A stretch of DNA of 64,000 nucleotides from Bactrocera neohumeralis (taxonomy: Eukaryota > Arthropoda > Insecta > Diptera > Tephritidae). Position numbers and translations under genes: made by a program. The notes under the pieces are model-generated. The model was not told the DNA's origin, ran no database searches, and saw only the letters and a list, made by a program, of their open reading frames with translations. Of the stretch, positions 31,816 to 42,316 are shown one piece after another. The first letter of the stretch is position 1, and each line of letters starts with the position of its first letter. The DNA lies in assembly GCF_024586455.1 (NCBI RefSeq), contig NW_026089623.1, forward strand, positions 8,962,204-9,026,203, read 5' to 3'.

Positions 31816-34015
31816 ATGAATCCACCATCCTCTACACCGCAAGATGAAGCAACTACATCAACCACTATCGAAAACCCAATGAGTCATATAACCAAGCATG
31901 ATGTTACTGTTTTTGGTGTGTCTACTGATTTGACTGATCTTAATTTACCAACCCATCTGGATATCTTGAGATATTATTTTTACTTAAGCGAACGTGCTAA
32001 AACAGAACAAAAAAAGTTTTCCCATAAATCATTCACTATTCAAGTACAAGATAAGTTGATTGGGATTTGGGAAAAACTTGGTATGGAAATAATGCTGAAA
32101 ATAAGTGTAGGTAATAAATTGAATAAATTGCTTGACAAGTATCAAGAGAAGAAACAACACCCAACAATTTACAGAGTATGTAAAATCTCTGGAAACAATT
32201 TTTTACATTGGAACATGTAAATGCGATTTGAAGACAGCTCCATGTGCATGCGGCTGGGTTCCCGAACGCCTCAAAGAGTTCATGCACGATCACCATAATC
32301 AGAGAAGACTAACAATGAATGCATTTATGTCATCAATGCCAACATACCAAGATCCCGATGATTCAACATACGCACCGCCACCGGTTCACGAAGATATGGA
32401 TAGAAGCACAAGTTCACAATACACAGAGAGATACGATTGTTTTAACTTTGCCTTGGTATGTGACAGATTTGGTGTGCCTGACAGAGTAGCATCAGCATTG
32501 GGAACCGCTCTTTTGCAAGATTTTAAAATTAAAGATAAGCATGGGAAACCTCTTATCATGGATAAATCGAAAGTTCGCAGAGAAAAAGAGAAATGCAGAC
32601 AAGAAGTGCTTCGCAAACGGTTAGATGATACCAATTTGTTAGCGTTTTCATTCGATGGCAGAAAAGATGATACTTTAACGATAGATAATATTGATGAGAA
32701 ATATCATACTAGGATGGTAAAAGAACCTCATCTTGTTAATTTGAGAGAACCCAATTCTGAATTGATTGGTTACGTAAGACTGGAACATGAAACCGCTGAA
32801 TACAAAACAACCAAATTAAATGATTTTTTCAACGATAAAAATATATCACTGGATACATTAATTGGAATATGCACTGACGGTGAGCCAACAAACACTGGCC
32901 CATACGGTGGAATTATACGACGATTCGAATTGATGTTAAAAAGACCATTGCATTGGTTTGTTTGCCTTCTACACTTCAACGAACTTCCATTTCGGCATTT
33001 GTTTGAAGCTTTGGATAAATCAACCAGCACTGGACCAAGATCGGCAACCGGAAAACTGAGCAGTCAAATCGAAACTTGTGAAACTCTTCCGGTAAGTTAT
33101 TGCTATCACTCATTTAGATATTATAATTGTCAACCATTTTTAATTATTTTATTATTATATATTTTTAGGTGGTGGACGGCTTCCAGAAAATTGAGTTGCA
33201 AAATATGCCCCCTGCTCCAGAAAAAAAAGAATTTTCCACCGATTCGAAGTACTTATACGACATGGCCCATGCAATTCCTAGCGGCGTGGTTCCGGTGGAT
33301 CTGGCTAACATCAAACCAGGGAAAATTGTACATTCTCGGTGGCTCACCAAGGCCGCTAGATTATTGCGATTATATGTGACAACGGAAAATCCAGATGCAA
33401 ATTTAAGAATTCTGGTTGAATTTATAATTAAATTTTATGTGCCAATGTACTTCAATATCAAGTATTACAGCTCTGTCGTGTACGGCAGTGTATTCAAGTT
33501 GCATCAAGTTCATTGGTTGGCCACGATTTCTAGAACCTCGCTTACGCAAAATTGTCAATCAAGTAATTAATGATAATTCATATTATGCGCATTCGGAAAA
33601 TATCTTGTTATCAATGTTGTTTGATAATAGGAAAGAAAAGCGCGACTGTGTCATCAAGAAAATTCTACGCTATCGAACCGATGTTGACGAGCCAATGGAA
33701 CTTAGAGTTTATAAAAAACCAGATATAAACTTTAATTGCACAAGTTATACGGAAATGATCAATTTGAATGATATAAATATCGTATTTGAACCACCATTCA
33801 CGCGAAGCATTCCGTACGATACATTGAAAGAATATTTAAATCAAGATGATCCAAAAATTCCATCACACATTCAAGGAACGGAACGACATGTTCAATTGCT
33901 AGCTAGCGTTTCCAAATGGGTTATACCGGAAAATGTAGAGGCTGTTATGGCAACGAAATTAGAGAGCCGTGCGAAATTGCCCAGACTTGAAAGTAAAAAA
34001 GACTTCAAACAATAA
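31816..34015 (+). pseudogene. Transposase-like protein of the long-TIR transposon (one intron, two frameshifts)
   Basis: This is the only gene of the element and so probably its transposase, about 700 residues long. The ATG at 31,816 opens a Ser/Thr-rich leader and helical domain. A frame change near 32,140 leads to a Cys-rich patch (CKCDLKTAPCACGW), then LLAFSFDGRKD, LIGICTDGEPTNTGPYGG and HWFVCLLHFNELPFRHLF. An intron (33,092-33,168, GTAAGT...TTTTAG) is followed by VVDGFQKIE, HSRWLTKAARLLRLYVTT and, after a second frame change near 33,495, RLRKIVNQVINDNSYYAHSE, ending at 34,015. Two Asp-containing strands and a C-x2-H segment recall the RNase-H fold of hAT-like transposases, but that is inference. 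I know similar unnamed proteins from other invertebrates, not a named family. Confidence 0.65.
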
Positions 34016-34040
34016 TTTTTTTTAATTTCTTTTCTATTAC

Positions 34041-34497
34041 TCACTTAAATTAATTTTTTTCATTTACATATCTATGTTCTGACTAAATAAATTTCTTAAG
34101 AGAAAAAATAGATATTATTATAAATAAATAAATAAAATTAAAGAAAAAACATAGCCATTTAGCTGATTTTTTCATGTACAGGCCAAAAATGGTGATTTTT
34201 TGAAATGATTGTATGGGGAACCCCCCAGGGGAGTTCCAGGGGGTGTGCCACTGGCATGGGTGGATCGACCGTCCAAAGTTAGTGGGGGTCGGTCATACAT
34301 TTGGACTCGATTGGAGCACTCTAAATGGGTCAAAGTGGAATTTTTCAAAATTTGCCCCTACCCAAAGGTTCGACCCAAATTGGGGGACATCAAAATTCGT
34401 TTCAGAGGTATGGTTCCTTCGGCAAAGTATCTTATTTTGATCCCTAGAATATGATTTTCATAGAGCAATGGGCGATTTTTAAATCGACCCGCCCTAA
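34041..34497 (-). repeat. Right terminal inverted repeat of the unclassified transposon
   Basis: This 457 bp arm is complementary to 31,088-31,540, with a few small indels near the outer end (AAAAATCGCCC against GTGGGGAGGCAAAAAAATCGCCC). It ends CGCCCTAA directly before the TACGCA duplication. Confidence 0.85.
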
Positions 34498-34667
34498 TAC
34501 GCATACTAACTATAAATCATACATTGTCGGACATATTTACTATAAGGGTTGTTAGAAAAACGAAAATTAATATACTTGTATGTAGTTTATGAGAGTTGAG
34601 GTGGTATCGATCCGATTTAATCTATTAAATATTATCATGCCACATACTAAAAAAATGTTGACTGGTT

Positions 34668-35505
34668 TTTATTAAAGTATCTTACATACTGGAATCTAGT
34701 ACTACAGATAACCATATTTCGGTCCCCGGCGAAGTCGATCAGCCTCGATCCATTTGAGGATGTTTCATCGTGGAGGCTGAATTTACCGACTGTATTGCCA
34801 ATGATACCTTCTTTGCCCACCGTGGCGTTAAATTCGCCAAGCACGATTTTGATATCGCGGCGGGGGCAGCTCTCATAAGTGCGCTTCAAGTGCTCATAGA
34901 AGGCATCTTTGTCACATCGCCTTCTCTTCCGTCGGGGCGTGGGCGCAAATCAGCGATATGTTGAAGAACTTCGCTTTGATGCGGATTGTGGCTAGACGTT
35001 CATCCACCGGGGTGAATGATAGTACTCGGCGACGGAGTCTCTCTTCTACCACGAATCCCACACCAAATTTGCGATCCTTTATATAGCCTCTGTAGTAAAT
35101 GCCACAAGAACCTACTCGCCTGAGTCCTTGTCCCGTCCATCGCATTTCTTGGACGGCGGTGATGTCAGCCTTTATTTTAACGAGGACATCAACCAGCTGG
35201 GCAGCGGCACTTCCCCAATTAAGGTACCGGACATTCCAGGTGCATGCCCTTAAGCCGTTATCCTTATTTCGCTTTTCCATGGTCGTCATCAGAAGGGGAG
35301 TCTCTCATCCAAGGCTGTCGATTAGTTTTCATAGGTACTGTTTTTTACGTGGCGGGATGTTTCGCCTTCTCACTTTAGCTCGCACTCAAACGGATGTTCT
35401 TAGGCTACCCAGAGGATACTTGATCAAAGACCGGAAGTAGTGAGCTCCTTGAGCCATATGTGAAGGAATCGTTTCTAGCCACTCCTAAGTGAATGGCGAA
35501 TTTTC
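34668..35505 (-). mobile_element. RTE-like element, 5' end and endonuclease fragment
   Basis: Read on the minus strand from about 35,505, a short leader is followed by an endonuclease (35,289-34,912: ACTWNVRYLNWG, VQEMRWTGQG, GVGFVVEERLRRRVLSF, ICAHAPTEE). After a frame change comes 34,889-34,647 (IKIVLGEFNATVGKEG, DFAGDRNMVICSTRF). It stops in the middle of the endonuclease, the same structure as 49,500-50,165. The fragment is inserted in a HINE copy. Confidence 0.8.
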
Positions 35506-36003
35506 CTCACTTGCGTGAACCTGATATTAGTAATATGGAGGTCAAGTTTTCGCCCAAAGTATCTGGTTTAGTCCCAAAGATACACTGTTATGAGCAAAAT
35601 ACCGATTGTAATTTTCATTTAGAAAGCTCAAATATTGGCCGATATGTGCAGCATAAATTCACCCGGTTAGAAAATCTTTATATAAGGTATATCGGGCGCT
35701 CAGAGAAGTATTGATACAATTCAATCTATTTTTAGTAGTTTTTAACCGTACCGTTATAAGGGGAATGTAACCCCCCATTTCCAATCATCCGATTTCATCC
35801 ATTTTCACACAGTCAGTAGGAATTGTTCCAACATTTGAGCCGGCTAAAGTTGGTTATTATAGCTTTACCGGTTTAGCGGATATATACATTAAACTTAACC
35901 GCAAGCAAAGTGTCATGATGATATCTCAATTTTTATTTAATTTACAGCTTCCGTAGACAGACAGAGAGACAGTAACTCGGATTTCTGTTCTATATATAGG
36001 AGT

Positions 36004-36098
36004 ACAGCCACAGTCAAATGTTATTACACATTACTAATATTTTTTGCGTTTCGGTAAGACTGCTTTGATTGCTGTTGTTGGATAAAGTGGAGTGTGTG
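36004..36098 (+). repeat. Tc1-like terminal sequence, direct repeat left
   Basis: TACAGCCACAGTCAAATGTT continues as ATTACACATTACTAATATTTTTTGCG and on to GGAGTGTGTG. It is repeated in the same orientation at 36,723-36,815 with only a few changes. The motif resembles Tc1-type inverted-repeat termini, but here both copies point the same way. Confidence 0.5.
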
Positions 36099-36690
36099 TT
36101 GACATTTTTTAGCATAACATCACTAAGAACGTTTTGTCATTTAATCGTGAATTGTTTTATTTACAGGGAATTAAAAAATTCATCTCGGCCAAAAAAATGG
36201 AATTAACTCATGAACATTTTCGTGCGATCATTTTTCACAACTTTCACGACAAGAGTGCATCGATGAACTAAAATCTTTGTATGGCTATGAAGCACCATCA
36301 TAGCACTGTGAAAAACTGGTACAACGAATTCAATCGTGGCCGACGCTCGCTCAAAGATGAATTCCGTGAAGGTCGGCCACAAACAGCCGTTTCTCTCACC
36401 AGCATACATTCGAAATTGCATGAACACCTGGCCGTAAAAAAGTTTTTTTTTTCGTTAGATCACGCACAGTTTGACAATCGCTCAAAAAAAGGCTTGCGTG
36501 GATTGGTGTAAAGAAATGCTGAAAAAATATGATCGCGGTGCTTCAAAAAAAAGACGTTTATAAGATCGTCACAGGTGACGAATCATGGATCTATGCGTAT
36601 GAGCCCGAAACAAAACAGCAATCGGCAAAAAAAAAAAATAAAAAAAATAAAAAAAAACATTTTCGTTGATAAATATGCCTATTTACATTA
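36099..36690 (+). pseudogene. Mariner transposase remnant between direct repeats
   Basis: Plus-strand coding starts at 36,197 (MELTHEHFRAIIFHNFHD). It continues after breaks with HSTVKNWYNEFNRGRRSLKD (the helix-turn-helix region), LHEHLAVKK and CVDWCKEMLKKYDRGASK, then DVYKIVTGDESWIYAYEPET (first Asp), and stops in an A-rich run at about 36,630. The second half with the other two Asp residues is absent. Several stops and deletions are visible. Confidence 0.75.
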
Positions 36691-36722
36691 TTAGGCCAGA
36701 AATATATATAGCAACCTACGTA

Positions 36723-36815
36723 CAGCCATAGTCAAATGATATTACACATTACTAATATTTTTTGCGTTTTAGTAAGACTGCTTTGATTGCTGTTGTTGGA
36801 TGAAATGGAGTGTGT
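36723..36815 (+). repeat. Tc1-like terminal sequence, direct repeat right
   Basis: The second copy of the 36,004-36,098 sequence, same orientation, ending GGATGAAATGGAGTGTGTAG. A further ATTACACAC motif follows at 36,905. No Tc1 transposase coding region is present. Confidence 0.5.
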
Positions 36816-37916
36816 AGAAGGAACGAACAAAAATTGAAAGAAAATAACGGAATATTTCTCACAAAAACAATACATTTGTTTGATGCATATTGGCGTCAGA
36901 AGTTATTACACACATTTTATTCGTGTCACAGATAATTACACAATGTCATATTATATGGTTTATATTAAGAATTATAAATTTTTAATTTTAATGAGTCAAT
37001 AGTTTGTTACTTGGTTACAGTGAAAGGAGACAACTACAAATGATCTAATTTATTGCAGACTATATACATATCCAATAACATAAATGAGTTTTAAGAGCAG
37101 ACCAAGGATTTAAGTATGTGAGCATGGCATTACCAGACCATCATGGTCGCCATGTTAGGATAATGCCAAAAAAAATTAACGCTTCTGGAAAAAATAAGTA
37201 TATGTTCCAGACAGCTATCCCATTCCGCAATAAAAGATATCAAACTGGTTACAGATAGGTTATCATTAATTACGGCAATCGTTATGCGATAGGTTATCTT
37301 TCTTGTAGCCTCGGAAAAAGTAACTATTTGTCGTTTTTCACTGTACGTCGGTATGATTATCTTATACGTTCTCTCTCATTGCATTTGCGCAAATGGTACA
37401 TATATTTTACTGCTCTAATTTGCCAACTATATGGAAAGCTATCCGTTACTCTCTAGTTGACATCGTCCTTTTCATTGGCTATTTGTTTAGTTATTGCTAT
37501 GGTTACATATGGGTTACATAAAACTGGTTAATAGCCACATGCTATGGTTATTGTTTGTTTATTCATTGGTAACCACAGCCTATCATATTCGTTACTTTTT
37601 TCCATATAAATAAACAAATTCAAACTCATATTTTATTTTTAATAATTTAATATTTATAAGACCACGTTATTAGTAAGTGGTAAGTCAGCCTCAACAGTTT
37701 TCCAAATAGTATTAGTTGATTGATAGTATCTGGGAACTTTTTGTGAGGTAAACCAAGTTAATGCAATCCACTTTTGTCGAATCTAAGAAGAAAAACAAAA
37801 AAAGCTTTGCAATACACAAGTCAATGAAGCCGCAATCAAAAATTACATAGGTAATGGTAAAAGCAGAATTTACCAAATAAATTAAACACCAAAGTCTGTA
37901 AATTCTATCTACAATT
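36816..37916. other. No gene recognised
   Basis: About 1.1 kb of AT-rich sequence. Stretches around 37,330-37,600 are slightly more balanced in composition but show no long open frame or known repeat. Confidence 0.4.
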
Positions 37917-38449
37917 AGAAGCACATCAATCCAAACAACATATAATCAAGGACTTACGTTTTTTATAAAGGCCTTATATTCTAAAAACATGAAAAATTTT
38001 ATTTTATCATTTTTTTCCAAACAATGCCGGCTATTGTTTATTAAAGATACTATTATGCGAGTCTCTTTCTTATGCATTCATGCAACATTATGTTATATAC
38101 AACAGAATTTTTTATCTAAAAACAAAACGGAAGTGTTGGAAATGTAGTGGTGTAAGATTTGAAACTTTGCATTTATAGTAAAGAACTGGTTACCTCCGTC
38201 TAGTAGGGAAACACTTTTCGGTAATAGACCTAAAAAGTGGATTCCACCAAATACCTTTCAAGAAATGTGATATCGAAAAACTGTTTTATCGGTGTATAAA
38301 TGAGCATCTTCCCCCGACATTAACAAGCATACCCCACTAGCACACAACACCGGCTTAGACACGCAACCTTCACCACACTCACCATTTCACCGCTTAAAAT
38401 CCACATTCTACACTACTCATGAGAGCACCACACACCGACACCTATATTT
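37917..38449 (+). repeat. 533 bp tandem repeat, unit 1 (empty site)
   Basis: The unit runs from AGAAGCACATCAATCC to CACACCGACACCTATATTT and is followed head to tail by a second copy starting at 38,450. It has a TATA-like motif (GTGTATAAATGAG near 38,294) and a C-rich 3' half, so it may be LTR-derived. The TAA at 38,153-38,155 is the uninterrupted site that in unit 2 holds the Harbinger element. Confidence 0.8.
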
Positions 38450-38893
38450 AGAAGCACATCAATCCTTAAAAAAACATATAATCAAGGACTTACGTTTTTT
38501 ATAAAGGCCTTATATTCTAAAAACATGAAAAATTTTATTTTATCATTTTTTGTCCAAACAATGCCGGCTATTGTTTATTAAAGATACTATTATGCGAGTC
38601 TCTTTCTTATGCATTCATGCAACATTATGTTATATACAACAGAATTTTTTATCTAAAAACAAAACGGAAGTGTTGGAAATGTAGTGGTGTAAAGCCGGAT
38701 TCATCGTTCTTGTCCGAACAACTTTTTATTTTCTCTCTAAAATATTTTGTCGGAGAGCGTGCTGAAGTACGGTTCATCGTTCGTTCGGCACATTTTATCT
38801 TGACTGCAGTAAACAGCTGATAATCCGTCATTTGACAGGTGAAATTTACGAAACAAATAAAAATTCCTTTAAGTGGACAAATTGTACTTATCA

Positions 38894-40410
38894 ATGGAGA
38901 GATGTCAGCTAATTAAACTCTTCTGCATAGAAATGCAAAAGCTGTGCTTGCTAATTTGGTGGAAAAGGTTACAAAATCGAAAAGGAAGGGGAGGAAGCTG
39001 CGGTGTGCGCAAAATGCTTTTGAAGCGGCCGAAAGAGGGGCATTTTACCCTACTTATTCCAAAAATTCGATTGAATGATGTGGAAACGTTCATAAATTTC
39101 CACCGCATGGACCCCAACAGTTTCGATGAACTTCTTCACATATTGGGCCCCAGTATGAGGAACACACCGAATAAAAGTGAGGAAGAAATAACACAAACAG
39201 AAATATTAGCTTTAACGCTCAGGTAAACATACATATATATTTCCAAATGCATATGTACATACATACATAAATGATTATTTCTTAGATATCTAGCAAGCGG
39301 CGATAGCATGAAATCGATTGGATTTTATGGTTTCCGAATTGGTGCATCCACAACATCCAATATTATAAGGGAGACTTGTGAGCTCATATGGAAAAAATTG
39401 CAATTCGTTTTTCCTGCTCCTTCAGAAGAGGTTTGGGCAAATGTCGCTGACGATTTTTTTTTGAAGTGGGGGTTTCCCAATTGCCTAGGAGCAATAGACG
39501 GGAAACATGTTGTTGTACAGGTACGTATAATATTAACTTCGCTTAAATCTGTCTATAAACACATAATTATACCCTAGATTATCTTTTTACATGCCTACCT
39601 GTTAGCATACTTACCCACCTATGTACATATATACATATTTACTTTACTCATTATTCATCGTTTCTCATTTTTTCTTAAAACTTTACCATTTACATCAATT
39701 CAAGAAATCCGATATTAACGCTTACCAATTTTCAGGCGTTTCCGAACCACAATTCGCTGACATACAACTATAAACATACGCATAGTATAATTTTAATGGC
39801 AGTGGCTGATGCCAATTACAAATTTATTATGGTGGACATAGGAGCATTGGGACATAACAGCGACGGCGGTGTATTTAAAAGTTGTAGGTTTGGGTACAAA
39901 ATTTTGCATCATCCAGCAGATTTGAAAATTGGGGAGGGAAAACTGCTTCCCAACTCAAATGAAGTTGCTCCATTTGTTTTTCTAGCGGATGAGGCTTTTC
40001 CTTTGCGGAGAAACATTATGCTTCCATATCCAGGTCGGAATATCATGAATTTACCACAAGAAGAAGTTATTTTCAACAATCATCTGTCTAGAGCGCGAAG
40101 AGTTGTTGAAAACGCATTTGGTATTATGGCCAGTCGCTTTCGGATATTCCGGAAACCAATTATAGCAAGCAAGCAAACCGCAAGAAATATTGTGAAGGCC
40201 ACCGTTTGCCTGCATAATTGGCTTCGTGAAAAATCAGCACCGGATGATGTATGTGTACACCTACAAAACATACAACGCGAAGAGCAACCCATTTTGCAAA
40301 GTTTTCTGCAACCAGTGATGTCTTCTCACAGTAACCATGCATCTCAAGATGCTATTGCAGTAAGGAGAATGTATACAAATTATTTCAAAAACTTGCCAGA
40401 AAATATATGA
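38894..40410 (+). CDS. Harbinger transposase (DDE_Tnp_4), apparently intact
   Basis: This enzyme excises and reinserts the element at TWA sites. Exons 38,894-39,222, 39,286-39,520 and 39,736-40,410 join in frame (GT-AG introns of 63 and 215 bp) to give 412 residues and a TGA stop. I used the first ATG, at 38,894, because the frame upstream lacks another. Features: RLNDVETFINFHRMDPNSFD near residue 65, YLASGDSMKSIGF (helix-turn-helix area), CLGAIDGKHV (first Asp), VDIGALGHNSDGG (second Asp), FLADEAFPLRRN and ARRVVENAFGIMASRFRIF (catalytic Glu), then CLHNWLRE. The order, spacing and length are normal for the family and no disabling change is visible. Confidence 0.9.
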
Positions 40411-40497
40411 AATTGCATTTGAATAAACACTTCCAAACTAAGTTAACTGTCTTTATTTTGGTGATTAGCAAATAAAATACAAATACAAATACAAAAA

Positions 40498-41361
40498 TTA
40501 CAAATATATTTTTTGAGCTTGAAATATTTTTTGCATTATTTCAGATTTAAGCTCAGATTTGACATTCTCTGGTAATTTTTCCATTTCTGATTGAAAATAT
40601 AAATAGAAAGGATCCTGTGGCGCACTTAAAATACCTGATGCTAAGGTATTCAGTTTTTGCAAGGCTGTTTGCATTTCGGTGTCAAAAGTTCCATGTTTTG
40701 GCTTCTTGCGTTTAAATGTTGGGGTAGATGAAGATTCATCCATGGAGGAGCTTATGACTTCAGGATCTCCGGCCATTTCGTCAAAAAGTTCTTGCATGCC
40801 AGTGTAGTTTCTAGTTGTTGGTCTGTAAATATATTCATGAAATTTAATACCTGCGCGTTTCTTACACAATTTACTTTGGACTTGGTCATGAAACTTACAA
40901 CAAAACTTACTCCTCATCTTCTACATATTTCCGTAAAAATTCCATTTCTCATAACAAAAAAGTATCCATCTGCTTTTGTACTCGTCTCGCGCTTCCACTT
41001 GGGGCGTTACTGCTGGCAAGCGCGTTTTTAAATTTATTTCGGGTACGTTTCCACAGCACTTGCACTTCATCCTCTACATAATAAAATTAATCAACACATA
41101 CTTATTAAAGAACTATTTAGTAAATATAGTGCATCTTACTTGGCAATTCAAGTGCGTCCGCGATTTCACCCCAAGCTATTTGCTTAAGCTTATTATTTTT
41201 GTACTCTTTTTGGCTGAGATCATACAAGAAGGTGTACTTTTCCTTTTGCACTTCTGAAAAAAGCTTTTTGAGCAACGCAAAATCTGAAAACGATTGACTT
41301 TAATTAAATGCTTAATAAATTGTAATAAATTTTAATTACTTTGTCCAGCCGGCAAAGACAT
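40498..41361 (-). CDS. Harbinger-encoded MADF-BESS DNA-binding protein (one in-frame stop)
   Basis: This is the likely partner that binds element DNA and recruits the transposase. Exons on the minus strand are 41,361-41,340, 41,283-41,140, 41,073-40,911 and 40,822-40,498; their lengths sum to 218 codons in frame. The MADF domain spans exons 1-3 (LLKKLFSEVQKEKYTFLYDL, then NNKLKQIAWGEIADAL, then VLWKRTRNKFKNAL). The BESS motif is at the C-terminus (DPFYLYFQSEMEKLPENVK). A TGA at 40,949-40,951 interrupts exon 3 between FLL and EMEFL, perhaps a CGA-type mutation or a reading error. Other Harbingers use a Myb/SANT partner here; MADF is the related insect version. Confidence 0.75.
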
Positions 41362-41945
41362 TGCGAACTTTTGATGAAAGATGACAACAGCTGACAATGG
41401 TTTACATGGTTGCCTACATGTAAATTTGTAGCTTTTATTCCAAATCGTACATCCAATTTAGCTGAAAATTACAAAAACATGAGTAATGGCAGTCCTGATC
41501 ATCAAGTTGTCCGGACAGAAAATCAAAATCAAATTGATTCGAACAAAGAGAGTTCAGCACATTTTGGTTACGCTCTCACTGAGACAAAGTGGGAAAAGAA
41601 CGTGTAAAATTTCCAACAAAAGTTGTCTGGACAAGAACGATGAATCCGGCTTAAGATTTGAAACTTTGCATTTATAGTAAAGAACTGGTTACCTCCGTCT
41701 AGTAGGGAAACACTTTTCGGTAATAGACCTAAAAAGTGGATTCCACCAAATACCTTTCAAGAAATCTGATATCGAAAAAACTGTTTTATCGGTGTATAAA
41801 TGAGCATCTTCCCCCGACATTAACAAGCATACCCCACTAGCACACAACACCGACTTAGACACGCAACCTTCACCACACTCACCATTTCACCGCTTAGAAT
41901 CCACATTCTACACTACTCATGAGAGCACCACACACCGACACCTAC

Positions 41946-42316
41946 ACGTAAGTACACTAACCACAATCACACCATCTGACTCCACACAAAAGAGAATAAA
42001 AGGATCCATGAAGAGATCTCGGACACTCGTCTTTCGACATCAGCATTCATAAAATTGCAAATTACCGCCATTTCTTTTTTAACAAAATCTATTGGGTACA
42101 TAATATTAATAATATATCCGCGTATATAAATACACATAAATTCGTCTTTTCACTTTTTTTTGTAAATTTGTGAACAACAAATGTGAGTGCGCTACTAAAA
42201 CATGGTACTTCGAGCCATAGAGAACGGCACATTGGTAAAATAAATAAAATAAAAATGAAAACCAAGGTGTAGTACAGTAGAAAAAAAAAATAATAATTAA
42301 TTATACATGTGAAAAA
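41946..42316. other. Possible LTR/leader remnant
   Basis: No gene. After the 533 bp repeat there is an AATAAAAGG signal, CACTCGTCTTTCGACATCAGC and, at about 42,201, TGGTACTTCGAGCC, which resembles a BEL/Pao leader. This hints that the tandem repeat is LTR-derived, but no coding region follows because RTE sequence takes over. Confidence 0.25.

Larger units (their letters stand above)
31088..34497 (+). mobile_element. DNA transposon with ~455 bp terminal inverted repeats, unclassified superfamily
   Basis: A 3,410 bp element. The left arm (31,088-31,540) and right arm (34,041-34,497) are inverted copies with only scattered differences. Both ends begin TTAGGSCGGGTCGATTT. The 6 bp TACGCA is present immediately outside both ends (31,082-31,087 and 34,498-34,503) as a target duplication, and HINE sequence is continuous across it. 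Between the arms lie a TATA-type promoter, one intron-containing gene and its stop codon, just 25 bp before the right arm. A 6 bp duplication and very long TIRs do not fit mariner, hAT, piggyBac or Harbinger. IS3EU or Dada have similar duplication lengths, but this is only a guess. Confidence 0.8.
30962..36000 (+). mobile_element. HINE-like element broken by a DNA transposon and an RTE piece
   Basis: Three collinear HINE segments lie at 30,962-31,087, at 34,498-34,667 (ACGCATACTAACTATAAATC onward, with AAAACGAAAATTAATATAC) and at about 35,506-36,000 (ending in a GACAGACAGAGAGACAG tract). The first gap is a 3.4 kb long-TIR transposon with a target duplication. The second is an inverted RTE 5' fragment. 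The canonical 3' hairpin is missing, so the copy ends soon after the microsatellite. Confidence 0.65.
38693..41651 (+). mobile_element. PIF/Harbinger transposon, well preserved, two genes
   Basis: 2,959 bp with terminal inverted repeats of about 34 bp beginning AGCCGGATTCATCGTTCTTG at both ends (two mismatches), flanked by TAA on both sides (38,690-38,692 and 41,652-41,654). It carries a plus-strand DDE transposase with two introns and a minus-strand MADF-BESS protein with three introns, arranged convergently. The TAA target and two-gene layout are those of PIF/Harbinger. The neighbouring empty repeat confirms both ends exactly. Confidence 0.93.
38450..41945 (+). repeat. 533 bp tandem repeat, unit 2, interrupted by Harbinger
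   Basis: The left part (38,450-38,692) and right part (41,652-41,945) together match unit 1 almost base for base (for example GAATTTTTTATCTAAAAAC and GGTTACCTCCGTCTAGTAGG). The two parts are separated only by the transposon and its duplicated TAA. Confidence 0.8.

Noticed and set aside
42201..42214. TGGTACTTCGAGCC as a BEL/Pao primer-binding site
   Set aside because: The motif is suggestive, but no LTR end or gag coding region could be tied to it, so it is only mentioned as a weak possibility.
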